The notes under the pieces were generated by a model. The model made no database searches. It saw only the letters and a list, made by a program, of their open reading frames with translations, and was not told where the DNA came from. A DNA stretch of 33,111 nucleotides from NCBI GenBank assembly GCA_913047365.1, contig CAJWUK010000007.1:1-33111 (forward strand), written 5' to 3'. Origin of the DNA: an uncultured Alphaproteobacteria bacterium. Lineage in GTDB: Bacteria > Pseudomonadota > Alphaproteobacteria > MPNO01 > UBA830. A program made the translations under genes and the position numbers. Positions 1 to 7,845 of the stretch are shown here, one piece after another (the stretch's first letter is position 1; every line of letters begins with the position of its first letter).

Positions 1-2
1 TG

Positions 3-554
3 GATGCCCTGGAAGTCGATGTTTGCCATCTTGTCGGGCACTCGCTTGGCGCGATCATGGCCTGCGGCTTCACGCGAACAACGCCAGACCGGGTAGGTAG
101 CCTGTTAATCGCATCGCCCGCTTCTGGTTATGGTCCGGATGGTGAAGAAGTTCAGGCACAGCGTCGGGCAGGACGCATCAACCTGCTGGAATCACTGGGA
201 CCGGAAGGGCTTGCGCGCGAACGCCACGGCAATCTGCTCTCCGAAGATGCGCCGCAATGGGCGCGGGACCGAGTACGCGACGTGATGTCCCTCATCTGTC
301 CTGAAGGATACCGGCAGGCGGTCGAACTGTTGGTTCTCGGCGACATCAAATCCGATGCCGCCCAGATAAAACTTGCAGCAACGGTCGTCGTTGGCGGCGC
401 CGATACAGTGACACCTCCCGATGGGTGCCGGTCTGTGGCGGAGAGCTTTTCAAGTTCCAAATTCCATGTGCTGCCGGGGCTGGGCCACGCCTGCTACGTA
501 GAGGGGCCTGACGCCTTTAACGACGTTCTGTCCGACCATCTTGGCCGTCAGTAA
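3..554 (+). CDS. alpha/beta-hydrolase fold enzyme, 5' end cut by window edge
   Basis: The ORF track starts at an internal Met (57), but the frame is open to the window edge. The upstream codons read HLVGHSLGAIMA, which contains the GxSxG nucleophile elbow (GHSLG), so the gene starts outside the window. The rest of the triad is visible: Asp in VVGGADTVTPPD and His in LPGLGHACYVEGPD, the usual order and spacing for an alpha/beta hydrolase of the 3-oxoadipate enol-lactonase/carboxylesterase type. Enzymes of this family hydrolyse lactones, esters or ring-cleavage C-C bonds in the cytoplasm; the substrate cannot be read from the sequence. The stop codon overlaps the start of the IclR gene (TAATG), so it is the visible first gene of the 1-4908 operon. 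Confidence 0.88.
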   Translation, partial: DALEVDVCHLVGHSLGAIMACGFTRTTPDRVGSLLIASPASGYGPDGEEVQAQRRAGRINLLESLGPEGLARERHGNLLSEDAPQWARDRVRDVMSLICPEGYRQAVELLVLGDIKSDAAQIKLAATVVVGGADTVTPPDGCRSVAESFSSSKFHVLPGLGHACYVEGPDAFNDVLSDHLGRQ

Positions 555-1489
555 TGAGTGCCCGACCACGTAAATCGAAGGGACCCGGTTATATCGTTCC
601 AGCGTTGGAACGGGGTTTGCTGTTGCTCCAAGCATTTTCCGGCGACAAACCGGTACAGTCGTTGGGCGTTCTGGCAAAAGAACTCGACCTGCCGCGTGCC
701 ACGGCATTTCGACTGGCTAATACACTAGAGCATTTGGGGTTTCTGGTCCGCGATCCCGACAGCGGCGAATATCGGATCGGTCCCGCGGCATTGAAACTGG
801 GCTGGACTTATTTATCCGGTCTGGAGCTTCCGGAAATCGCGCATCCTTTTCTGACTTACCTTCGAAACCGGACAAACGCATCGGTTCATATGGCGGTTCG
901 GGACGGGCGCGAAATCGTTTATGTCAGCCGTCTTCCTGCCAACGCAGCACTGACCAGCAATATTCGCGTGGGATCCAGATTGCCCGCGCATGCGTCTTCC
1001 ATGGGGCGCGCCATGCTGCAGGACCTGGAAGAAGATGAGCTTTTCGGTCTTTACCGTGGTACCCGGGAACTCGCGCCGTTTTCGAAGGAAACGCCGCCCA
1101 CAGTGCCCCAGTTGCGCGATCTTTTGGTTCGCGATGCAGCGAATAATGGTGTCATCGTCAGCCGGGGCTACTACGAAAAAGGCGTGGTCAGCATCGCCGC
1201 ACCGATACGGGATGGGCGGGACCGCGTCGTCGCTGCCATAAACATAACGGCGGCATCTGACCGACTGTCTGATGAGGCACTGGAAGGGCCGGTGCGCGAA
1301 GATGTCTTGCGGACGGCACGCCAGATTTCAGAAGCTTTGGGACACGATCCGGATAGCCGCCGGACCGTGGGAATCGAACTTGCGCTGCCCAACACGGCGC
1401 TGGCGGAGCCCCGCTATAATGCGGAAGACGAACAGGGGTATCCCAAATATCAGACCCGTGACCAGCTTGAAAAAGCGGACCGACAATAA
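554..1489 (+). CDS. IclR-family transcriptional regulator
   Basis: This 311-aa protein has the IclR layout. A winged helix-turn-helix spans about residues 15-75 (VPALERGLLLLQAF, then LAKELDLPRATAFRLANTL as the recognition region). A C-terminal GAF-like effector domain follows (MAVRDGREIVYVSRL, and SRGYYEKGVVSIAAPIRDG). The LERGL.LL.AF opening resembles the PcaR/PobR branch that controls aromatic catabolism. The last 40 or so residues form a charged tail beyond the usual domain end. The ATG overlaps the hydrolase stop by one base. By family habit it probably controls this operon in response to a pathway metabolite. No operator could be identified, and the 120 bases after it contain no clear terminator. 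Confidence 0.93.
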   Translation: MSARPRKSKGPGYIVPALERGLLLLQAFSGDKPVQSLGVLAKELDLPRATAFRLANTLEHLGFLVRDPDSGEYRIGPAALKLGWTYLSGLELPEIAHPFLTYLRNRTNASVHMAVRDGREIVYVSRLPANAALTSNIRVGSRLPAHASSMGRAMLQDLEEDELFGLYRGTRELAPFSKETPPTVPQLRDLLVRDAANNGVIVSRGYYEKGVVSIAAPIRDGRDRVVAAINITAASDRLSDEALEGPVREDVLRTARQISEALGHDPDSRRTVGIELALPNTALAEPRYNAEDEQGYPKYQTRDQLEKADRQ

Positions 1490-1638
1490 AAGCGGGAACA
1501 ACGCTGATTGGAACGCGAGCACGAAGCGTAACGGGCGGAAATTGCCTGCCGGTGCAAGGATAGGGACGATAAGGGGAATTCTGAGTCGTAGATCCCGTCC
1601 TGTTTAAGGGGGTGGGTTTAATGTGGAGCGGACCAACA

Positions 1639-2454
1639 ATGACAACAAACATGGAAAACAAGGTTGCTGCTATTACCGGTGGTTCTTCCGGTATTGGGCT
1701 GGCAACGGCGCAGGTTTTTCTGCGGACGGGGGCCAAGGTTGCTATTTGTGGTCGCAGCCAGGAACGCCTAGATGAAGCAGCAGAAGGCTTGGCAAGCATA
1801 TCGGGAAAAGAAAACGTCCTTGCTTACTCCTGCGACGTGTTGGACGAATCTGCCGTGGGAGGGTTTCAGGCGGCGGTCACCGAGCGGTTCGGCCGCTGCG
1901 ATGCCCTTGTCTGCAATGCCGGACAGGCGCGAGCGAGCTATTTTCACACCACCAGCGACCAGGACTGGCGGGACGAATTTGAACTGAAATTCTTCTCCGT
2001 GATCCGACCGGTTCGGGCTTTTGCTGATGCGCTTGAAGTATCGGGCGCCGGAGCGATTGTCTGCACCAGCGCCGGTCTCGCGCGTCGGCCGGAACCGTTT
2101 CTGATCGCGACCGGCGCAACGCGGGCCGGGCAATTAAACCTTCTGAAATCTTTGTCGATCGAATTCGCACCGCGAAACATTCGGGTCAATGCGGTATTAA
2201 TAGGATTGGTCGACTCCGGACAGTGGAGCCGCCGCTACGAAGCCGGTGAAGGCCCAGACGGCCGAGAAATTCCCGACGGCATGTCTAAAGAGGAGTGGTT
2301 CGCGGATCTGGCGAAAACGCGTCATATCCCGCTTGGGCGATTGGGAGAACCGGAGGAGGCGGCGAACGCAATTTTGTTTTTCGCATCTCCCATGTCTTCC
2401 TACATTACGGGAGAGACTATCGAGGTAGCAGGGGGGCAGGCACGCAATGTCTGA
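1639..2454 (+). CDS. SDR-family protein lacking the catalytic Tyr and Lys
   Basis: A Rossmann SDR of about 271 aa. The NAD(P)-binding motif TGGSSGIG and the structural motif CNAG (for NNAG) are intact, and the C-terminus has the usual PxxxSSYITGETIEVAGG ending. The catalytic YxxxK is not there: where YSATK is expected the sequence reads TGATR, so Tyr is Thr (about residue 158) and Lys is Arg (about 162). The upstream Ser (about 144, in CTSAG) is kept. The ORF track begins at a GTG at 1612. ATG 1639 is preferred because GGAGCGG lies about 10 bases upstream; ATG 1651 is also possible. The 3' end overlaps the next gene by 8 bases, indicating translational coupling. It may be a non-catalytic subunit or use an unusual mechanism. 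Confidence 0.9.
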   Translation: MTTNMENKVAAITGGSSGIGLATAQVFLRTGAKVAICGRSQERLDEAAEGLASISGKENVLAYSCDVLDESAVGGFQAAVTERFGRCDALVCNAGQARASYFHTTSDQDWRDEFELKFFSVIRPVRAFADALEVSGAGAIVCTSAGLARRPEPFLIATGATRAGQLNLLKSLSIEFAPRNIRVNAVLIGLVDSGQWSRRYEAGEGPDGREIPDGMSKEEWFADLAKTRHIPLGRLGEPEEAANAILFFASPMSSYITGETIEVAGGQARNV

Positions 2455-4105
2455 ACTGGTGACGGCCGGCGATGTTGCTGCCGCATTTCTGGAACGCTGT
2501 GGGGTCGAACATGCCTTCGGTGTTATCAGCATCCACAACATGCCGATCCTGGACGCTATTTCAAGGCGCAACAAGGTTACTTTTATCCCGGCCCGGTCCG
2601 AGGGCGGCGCCGTAAACATGGCCGATGCCAACGCGCGCGTGCGTGGCGGACTTGGCGTTGCGGTATCGAGCACGGGAACGGCTGCAGGAAACGCCTGTGG
2701 CGCGATTGTCGAAGCGATGACGGCGGGGACGCCGCTGCTACACCTGACCGGGCAGATCGATTCTCTACATCTGGATCGGCAGAAGGGATTTATCCATGAA
2801 GCGCCGGACCAACTCGGCATGCTCGGCGCTGCGGGCAAGGGCGCGTTCCGAGTCTGGTCCGCGGACGCTATGCTGGGCACCCTGCGGGAGGCTGTGAAGC
2901 TCGCTTTCACGCCGCCGATGGGACCGGTCAGTGTCGAGATAGCCATCGACGTACAGAAATCCAATACCGTCATGCCGGCCAGTATAGATCCGTTGCCGGT
3001 TCCGGAGTTGCCCCCGGGAGAAGATGCTGTCGATGCCCTGGCTGGCGCCCTGGCCGGCAAGAAGCGAGTGATGATGTGGCTGGGCGGCGGCGCCCGCCAT
3101 GCGGCCGACCCGGTGGCGCGTCTTGCAAATCTGGGCTTTGGTGTTGTGACCAGCGTTCAGGGCCGTGGTGTGTTGCCCGGCGACGATCAGATGTCGCTTG
3201 GGGCGTTCAATCTTCAGCCCGCAGTGGAAGAGCTTTACAAGACCTGCGATGCGATGCTGGTAGTCGGGTCACATCTGCGTTCGAATGAGACGCTTTCCTA
3301 TGCACTGTCTCTGCCGCAGCCCTTGTATCAGATCGATGCCGATCCGAAAGCGGAAGGCCGGTCCTATCCCGTCGACATGTTCGTCTGCGGGGACTCGGCG
3401 CTGACGCTGGAAATGCTGGCCGATAAGTTGAAGGCGAATTTTACGCCGGATGCCGGATTTAAAAGCGATATCCGGGAAGCGCGTGCCGCGGCTGAGGGTG
3501 GCATGCGAAAGGCGCTGGGGCCCTATAACGACGTTCTGGATGCCGTGCTCGAAACAGTGCCGCGCGATTTCGTCTGGGTACGGGATATCACGCTCTCCAA
3601 CACGATCTGGGGTAACCGCTTGCCACCGCTGGGTGGTCCCCGAGACGGGGTTCATGCCCTGGGCGGCGGGATCGGACAGGGGCTACCCATGGGTATCGGT
3701 GCGGCATTGGCCGCTCAGCGTGACGATCGCAAGACGCTGGTTCTGGCGGGTGATGGTGGGTTCGCTGTTACCTTGGGGGAACTTGCTACCGCCAAACAGG
3801 AAAATGCCGATATCGCTATTCTGTTGATGAATGACGGCGGTTACGGGGTCATAAAGAACATTGCCGATGCCCACTATAACGGCAATCGCGATTACACCGA
3901 CATTCTGGGCCCCGACTGGGGCATGCTTTGCGATTCCCTGAATATACCGCATTGGGGAGTGGCGGACGTGAAGGGCCTAGCTGAGATACTGGGACGGGCA
4001 TTCGATGCGGAAGGACCGGCGCTTGTAGAGGTGGATATGACGTCAATTGGGGATTTCGCCCAAGCCTTTGCCGGACCGCCGGCCAAAACCGGAGACGACG
4101 ACTGA
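2447..4105 (+). CDS. thiamine diphosphate-dependent enzyme (acetolactate synthase-like)
   Basis: This 552-aa protein has the three-domain architecture of the acetolactate synthase/benzoylformate decarboxylase group. The N-terminal PYR domain has the ThDP-activating Glu at about residue 52 (PARSEGGAVNMADANAR). A central Rossmann-like domain follows. The C-terminal PP domain has GDG at about 435-437, followed about 26 residues later by NDGGYG, the Mg-ThDP motif. Such enzymes decarboxylate 2-keto acids or join or split C-C bonds next to a carbonyl. The substrate cannot be assigned, and it is too divergent from biosynthetic IlvB to call it that. It overlaps the degenerate SDR upstream by 8 bases and the aspartate dehydrogenase downstream by 1 base, so the three are almost certainly one functional unit. 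Confidence 0.92.
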   Translation: MSELVTAGDVAAAFLERCGVEHAFGVISIHNMPILDAISRRNKVTFIPARSEGGAVNMADANARVRGGLGVAVSSTGTAAGNACGAIVEAMTAGTPLLHLTGQIDSLHLDRQKGFIHEAPDQLGMLGAAGKGAFRVWSADAMLGTLREAVKLAFTPPMGPVSVEIAIDVQKSNTVMPASIDPLPVPELPPGEDAVDALAGALAGKKRVMMWLGGGARHAADPVARLANLGFGVVTSVQGRGVLPGDDQMSLGAFNLQPAVEELYKTCDAMLVVGSHLRSNETLSYALSLPQPLYQIDADPKAEGRSYPVDMFVCGDSALTLEMLADKLKANFTPDAGFKSDIREARAAAEGGMRKALGPYNDVLDAVLETVPRDFVWVRDITLSNTIWGNRLPPLGGPRDGVHALGGGIGQGLPMGIGAALAAQRDDRKTLVLAGDGGFAVTLGELATAKQENADIAILLMNDGGYGVIKNIADAHYNGNRDYTDILGPDWGMLCDSLNIPHWGVADVKGLAEILGRAFDAEGPALVEVDMTSIGDFAQAFAGPPAKTGDDD

Positions 4106-4908
4106 TGAATGTTTTGCTGATCGGCTATGGCGCCATCGCCCAGGAGGTCCTGAAACATATTGGGCCAGACGGCGACGCAAGGATCACGGCGATCCTAGTG
4201 CGGACGGGCCGGGTGGAAGAGGTAAGAGCCGCGGTTTCGGACAGGGGAATAGAGGTGGTGTCGTCTTTCGACGATCTCACGGTATCGCCTAAACTGGTTG
4301 CTGAATGCGCTGGACATAATGGGGTGCGGGAATACGGCGCCGACGCGTTACGCCGCGGCATGGATTTTCTGGTGATTTCCATTGGCGTGCTAGCAGACAC
4401 TGCTCTCTATGAAGAACTTCTGGCGGCTGCGAAAGAGGGCGGGGCAAAACTGGTGCTCGCCGCCGGGGCCGTTGCCGGCGCTGATGCGTTGGCCGCCGCC
4501 CGTGTCGGCGGACTGTCGAAGGTCACCTATACATCCCGGAAGCCTCCCGGCGCCTGGAAGGGAACGCCGGCGGAAGAGGTATGCGATCTCGATGCGTTGG
4601 AAACCGAAACGGCGTTGTATGAAGGCGGCGCGGACGAAGCAGCGACGCGCTATCCGCAGAATGCTAATGTAGCCGCTACCATTGCCCTGGCGGGGGCAGG
4701 GTTCGGCGACACCAAGGTCCGGCTCGTGGCTGATCCTGAAGCCGGCGGAAATATCCACCAGGTCCATGCAGAAGGGATGTTTGGCGCTGTCGATATCGAA
4801 ATCCGGGGCAAGCCGCTGCCGGATAATCCCAAGACGTCAACTCTTGCCGCACATTCGGTGGTTGCGGAAATCCGTCGCCGCGCCGCGCCGGTGGAGATCG
4901 GCGGCTAG
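4105..4908 (+). CDS. nadX: L-aspartate dehydrogenase (NadX/AspDH family)
   Basis: A 267-aa NAD(P)-dependent dehydrogenase. The N-terminal Rossmann motif is LIGYGAIAQEV. Family hallmarks follow: ECAGHNGVREYG, LAAGAVAGADALAAAR, YTSRKPPGAWKGTPAE, and NIHQVHAEG containing the conserved His at about residue 218. The family oxidises L-aspartate to iminoaspartate, which becomes oxaloacetate plus ammonia, or runs the reverse reductive amination. In organisms that lack NadB it supplies NAD synthesis. No nadA or nadC is adjacent. The TGATG overlap ties it instead to a ThDP enzyme, an SDR and a hydrolase, so a catabolic role in aspartate or related amino-acid turnover is more likely (inference). It is the last gene of the operon. 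Confidence 0.9.
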   Translation: MNVLLIGYGAIAQEVLKHIGPDGDARITAILVRTGRVEEVRAAVSDRGIEVVSSFDDLTVSPKLVAECAGHNGVREYGADALRRGMDFLVISIGVLADTALYEELLAAAKEGGAKLVLAAGAVAGADALAAARVGGLSKVTYTSRKPPGAWKGTPAEEVCDLDALETETALYEGGADEAATRYPQNANVAATIALAGAGFGDTKVRLVADPEAGGNIHQVHAEGMFGAVDIEIRGKPLPDNPKTSTLAAHSVVAEIRRRAAPVEIGG

Positions 4909-5118
4909 GTTCTCTCGGGCGGCTTCGAAGGCCAGGAACGAGTTTTCCGATTATCGAGGCGGGGTCAACGCTGATCAGTTTGTACTTGCTGAAAAACGTT
5001 TTTGCGCCGTGTTCGGTCGCGGTCCGTTGCAGTCCTGGCGTCCTCATGTTGGTCTGGCCGATATCTGGCTCTGGTTCTATAGTTTCGCCTTACTTTCGCT
5101 AAAAAAAGAGACCCAGCC
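4909..5118 (+). other. intergenic spacer with perfect palindrome AAAAACGTTTTT
   Basis: About 210 bases between the aspartate dehydrogenase and the AhpD-like gene. No gene is seen. The 12-bp palindrome AAAAACGTTTTT (4992-5003) is the only clear symmetric element. A TATAGT hexamer at 5079-5084 could be a -10 element, but no good -35 lies at the right distance. The spacer probably ends one transcription unit and starts the next. Confidence 0.35.
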
Positions 5119-5745
5119 ATGGCATCCCCCGACCGCACCGGAGAAACTCCCAAACAACTGACTGAGATCGGCGCGCTACCGATCCCCGATCCGGGTACAC
5201 TGGACGAGGATCTGCAGAAATACATGCAAATCTGCGAAGACAAGCTGGGCCACATTCCGAACGTCGTGAAGGTGTTTTCGCTGCGGCCTGCAAAGCTGCG
5301 CACGTTCATCGCCAAATACAACGAGATGATGCTGTCGGATGAAACCGATCTTTCGCGGCTGGAACGCGAGATGATCGCGGTGGTCGTGTCTTGCGCAAAT
5401 CGGTGCGTCTACTGCATCACATCCCACAGCCAGGCAGTGCGCGAATTTTCGGGCGATCCAGTGCTCGGCGATATCCTGATGGTGAATTACCGTGAAGCGA
5501 ATTTGACGCCGCGTCAGCGCGCCATGCTCGACCACGCCTGGAAAATAACGACCGCCCCGGGCGAAACCGGCGAGGCTGACCGCCAGGCTCTCGCGGATGC
5601 CGGGCTCAGCCCGGAGGAAATTTTCGACGTCAACGACGTGATCGCCTATTTCAACTATACCAACCGCATGACCCACGGCCTGGGCATGCAGCCGAACGAA
5701 TACTACTTTGGCCGCAACCGCCTCCCCGACCCGGAGGGGGGATAA
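5119..5745 (+). CDS. AhpD-like/CMD-family peroxidase-related protein
   Basis: This 208-aa protein belongs to the carboxymuconolactone decarboxylase/AhpD superfamily, 'uncharacterised peroxidase-related' subgroup. The redox motif is intact: CANRCVYCITSHSQA, giving C96-x2-C99-x3-H103, the AhpD-type CxxC...H site. Upstream are LGHIPNVVKVFSLRP and the helix LERE, both typical of the subgroup. The family reduces peroxides with thiols or acts in redox protection in the cytoplasm; the actual substrate is unknown for most members. The ATG at 5119 follows an A-rich stretch containing AAAGAGA. It stands alone between the AspDH operon and the chaperonin gene. A short GC hairpin (CGGGG/CCCCG, about 5752-5768) follows the stop. 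Confidence 0.87.
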   Translation: MASPDRTGETPKQLTEIGALPIPDPGTLDEDLQKYMQICEDKLGHIPNVVKVFSLRPAKLRTFIAKYNEMMLSDETDLSRLEREMIAVVVSCANRCVYCITSHSQAVREFSGDPVLGDILMVNYREANLTPRQRAMLDHAWKITTAPGETGEADRQALADAGLSPEEIFDVNDVIAYFNYTNRMTHGLGMQPNEYYFGRNRLPDPEGG

Positions 5746-5866
5746 GACTCAGCGGGGCGTTGCTCCCCGTCCCTGCAACTTCTTGGTATCTGACTACACA
5801 GCATTAATGCGACGGAGGCCCGGGGTATCCATTCACAGCGGAGGGGGATTGCGGTAAACCGCGCCA

Positions 5867-7546
5867 ATGGCACCTGTTTTCATAAAACTCGGGCTGGATG
5901 CGAAGCAGGCAATGATGCGGGGTGCCGACCTTCTGGCGGATTCCGTCGCGCTAACACTGGGGCCCGCAGGACGTTGCGTGTTGATTGAGGCCCAGGGCGG
6001 CGGGCTACGGGCGCCGCGGATCACCAAGGACGGTGTCACCGTGGCCGACGCGCTGGAGGTCGACGGGCGGTTGGAGAAGATGGGTCTGCGGCTGATGCGG
6101 CGAGCCGCTCAGCGCATAGGCGAAGATATCGGCGACGGCACCACCACCACCATCGTACTGGCCCGGGCGCTGGCGGCAGAGGGGTTGAAAGCGATCGCTA
6201 CCGGGATCGATCCAATGTCGTTGCGTCGCGAACTCGATGCAGGTGTCGCTGACGTTACGTCGGAATTGCGGAGGATGGCGAAACCGGTGCAGGGTCGTTC
6301 GGATTTCGAGCGGGTCGCGACCATTTCCGCCAACGGCGAAGAATTCCTCGGCAGAATGATTGCCGACGCGTTTGATACGGTCGGCGCGGACGGCGTTGTT
6401 TCCGTCGAAGGTGGCGAAGCGCTGGCGACCACGTGGGAGTGCGTGACTGGCCTGCAATGGGATGGCGGGTACGTTTCCCCCTATTTCATGACCGATCCGA
6501 TCACCACTGAATGCCGTTACGACAATCCGCTGATCCTGCTGACCGAACACATATTGGAAGATCATACGTCGCTGCTAAAAGTGATGGAAACCGCGGTGCA
6601 GGCGCGTCGGCCACTGTTTATCGTCGCCGAGGCGGTAAAGGGCGAGGCACTGCAGACCTTGACCGTGAATAAGGTGCGCAAAGGACTGCGAGTGGTGGCG
6701 GGGAAAGGACCGCTGTTTGGTGAACGCCGCCGCGCTATGCTGGAAGACACCGCGACTGTGATCGGCGGGGCGCTGATATCCGAACATCGGGGTGACAATC
6801 TGGAAATTATCGACCCGGCGGCGCTCGGCGGCGCGGAGCGCATTGTACTGACCAAAGACCGGACTACCATCATAGGTGGTGCCGGAAAACAAGTGAATAT
6901 CGACAGGCGTGTCGAGGGCATCCGGGCTGAACAAGGACTTGAGAGCAATACGCCGTTTCAGGAAAAGAACTTGCGCGAACGCCTGGCACGGCTGACCGGC
7001 GGGGTAGTTGTCGTCCGCGCCGGTGGCGGTAGCAAGATGGAGATCACCGAACGCCGGGACCGCGCGGAGGATGCCGCCGGCGCGGTGCGGGCTGCGGCAA
7101 TAGACGGTATTTTGCCTGGTGGCGGGTCGTCCTATATCCATGCAGCCCGCGAGATTTCAGAAGGGAACACGACGGAGACACGGGCGGCAATGCGTATTCT
7201 TCGAACGGCGCTGAACGCACCTGCGGCGCAGATCGCCGCCAACGCTGGGTATGACGGACGCATGGTCACGGCGCGATTGTCGGAAGAGGGGAAAGTCAAT
7301 CGCGGCTTCAACGCGCTGACCGGAGACTTCACCGATTTGATTAAGGCCGGCGTAATTGATCCAGCCCGGGTGGCGATATCGGCGCTGGAAGCCGCCATGT
7401 CCGTGGCGGGACTGTTTCTGACCATTGAAACCGTTATCGCAAAACCGCCACCCCCGCCGCGCCCCTCACGGGCCGATGACATCCCCTTCGGGCCGGAAGC
7501 CAAGGATATGACTGCCGAGGAAGCGGGCGAGTTCGGGCTGGTCTAG
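5867..7546 (+). CDS. divergent GroEL-type chaperonin paralog, no adjacent groES
   Basis: A full-length 559-aa group I chaperonin. ATPase elements are present: TLGPAGR, TKDGVTVAD, GDGTTTTIVLA (about residues 89-99), the Asp in RAEDAAGAVRAA that corresponds to GroEL D398, GILPGGG, and GVIDPARV (about D498). The apical domain keeps GYVSPYF, equivalent to the GroEL Y199/Y203/F204 substrate and GroES-binding patch. LVVN of helix I has become LTVN, so V263 is replaced by Thr. The C-terminal GGM tail is missing; the protein ends EEAGEFGLV. An in-frame TAA at 5855 rules out a start upstream of it, so ATG 5867 is used; the nearest SD, GGAGGGGGA, is rather far away (about 18 bases). No CIRCE element and no groES were found. 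It is likely a specialised second copy rather than the housekeeping GroEL. Confidence 0.93.
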   Translation: MAPVFIKLGLDAKQAMMRGADLLADSVALTLGPAGRCVLIEAQGGGLRAPRITKDGVTVADALEVDGRLEKMGLRLMRRAAQRIGEDIGDGTTTTIVLARALAAEGLKAIATGIDPMSLRRELDAGVADVTSELRRMAKPVQGRSDFERVATISANGEEFLGRMIADAFDTVGADGVVSVEGGEALATTWECVTGLQWDGGYVSPYFMTDPITTECRYDNPLILLTEHILEDHTSLLKVMETAVQARRPLFIVAEAVKGEALQTLTVNKVRKGLRVVAGKGPLFGERRRAMLEDTATVIGGALISEHRGDNLEIIDPAALGGAERIVLTKDRTTIIGGAGKQVNIDRRVEGIRAEQGLESNTPFQEKNLRERLARLTGGVVVVRAGGGSKMEITERRDRAEDAAGAVRAAAIDGILPGGGSSYIHAAREISEGNTTETRAAMRILRTALNAPAAQIAANAGYDGRMVTARLSEEGKVNRGFNALTGDFTDLIKAGVIDPARVAISALEAAMSVAGLFLTIETVIAKPPPPPRPSRADDIPFGPEAKDMTAEEAGEFGLV

Positions 7547-7702
7547 GGAGCGATCTTCAAACCCCCTCCCCACCACATGTGTTGACACTGGCGTGCCCTG
7601 CTCCATTACGACCGGTTCGATGTCGCAGGGAATATTCCCTTCCAGGATCAACGCTAGGCCTCGGCGGCAGTGCTAGGAAATTGCAAAGCAGAGGAGGGCT
7701 AT

Positions 7703-7840
7703 ATGCAAGCTCTCTTTCTTTTGAGATTGTCGTTGAAATGCAGACAGAAATATCAGACCCATCCTGACAGCCGCCTGTCGCTATTGATGCAAGACGCGAA
7801 ATTACGGGCCCTTGCGCCCTTGCCCCCGATGGGTCATTGA
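7703..7840 (+). CDS. candidate 45-aa leader ORF ahead of DMT permease
   Basis: This ORF is too short for the ORF track. ATG 7703 is preceded by GAGGAGGG at an ideal distance of about 5 bases, the best ribosome binding site in this spacer. The frame reads MQALFLLRLSLKCRQKY and continues to PPMGH, then stops at TGA 7838-7840. That TGA overlaps TTG 7837, the upstream possible start of the permease. The peptide matches no family I know. It could be a coupling leader or a chance ORF. The rest of the 7547-7845 spacer shows no other gene. Confidence 0.35.
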   Translation: MQALFLLRLSLKCRQKYQTHPDSRLSLLMQDAKLRALAPLPPMGH

Positions 7841-7845
7841 GAGGG

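Noticed and set aside
7582-7610. TTGACA at 7582 as the -35 of a promoter
   Set aside because: The hexamer is perfect, but the -10 at the right spacing (ATTACG) is poor.
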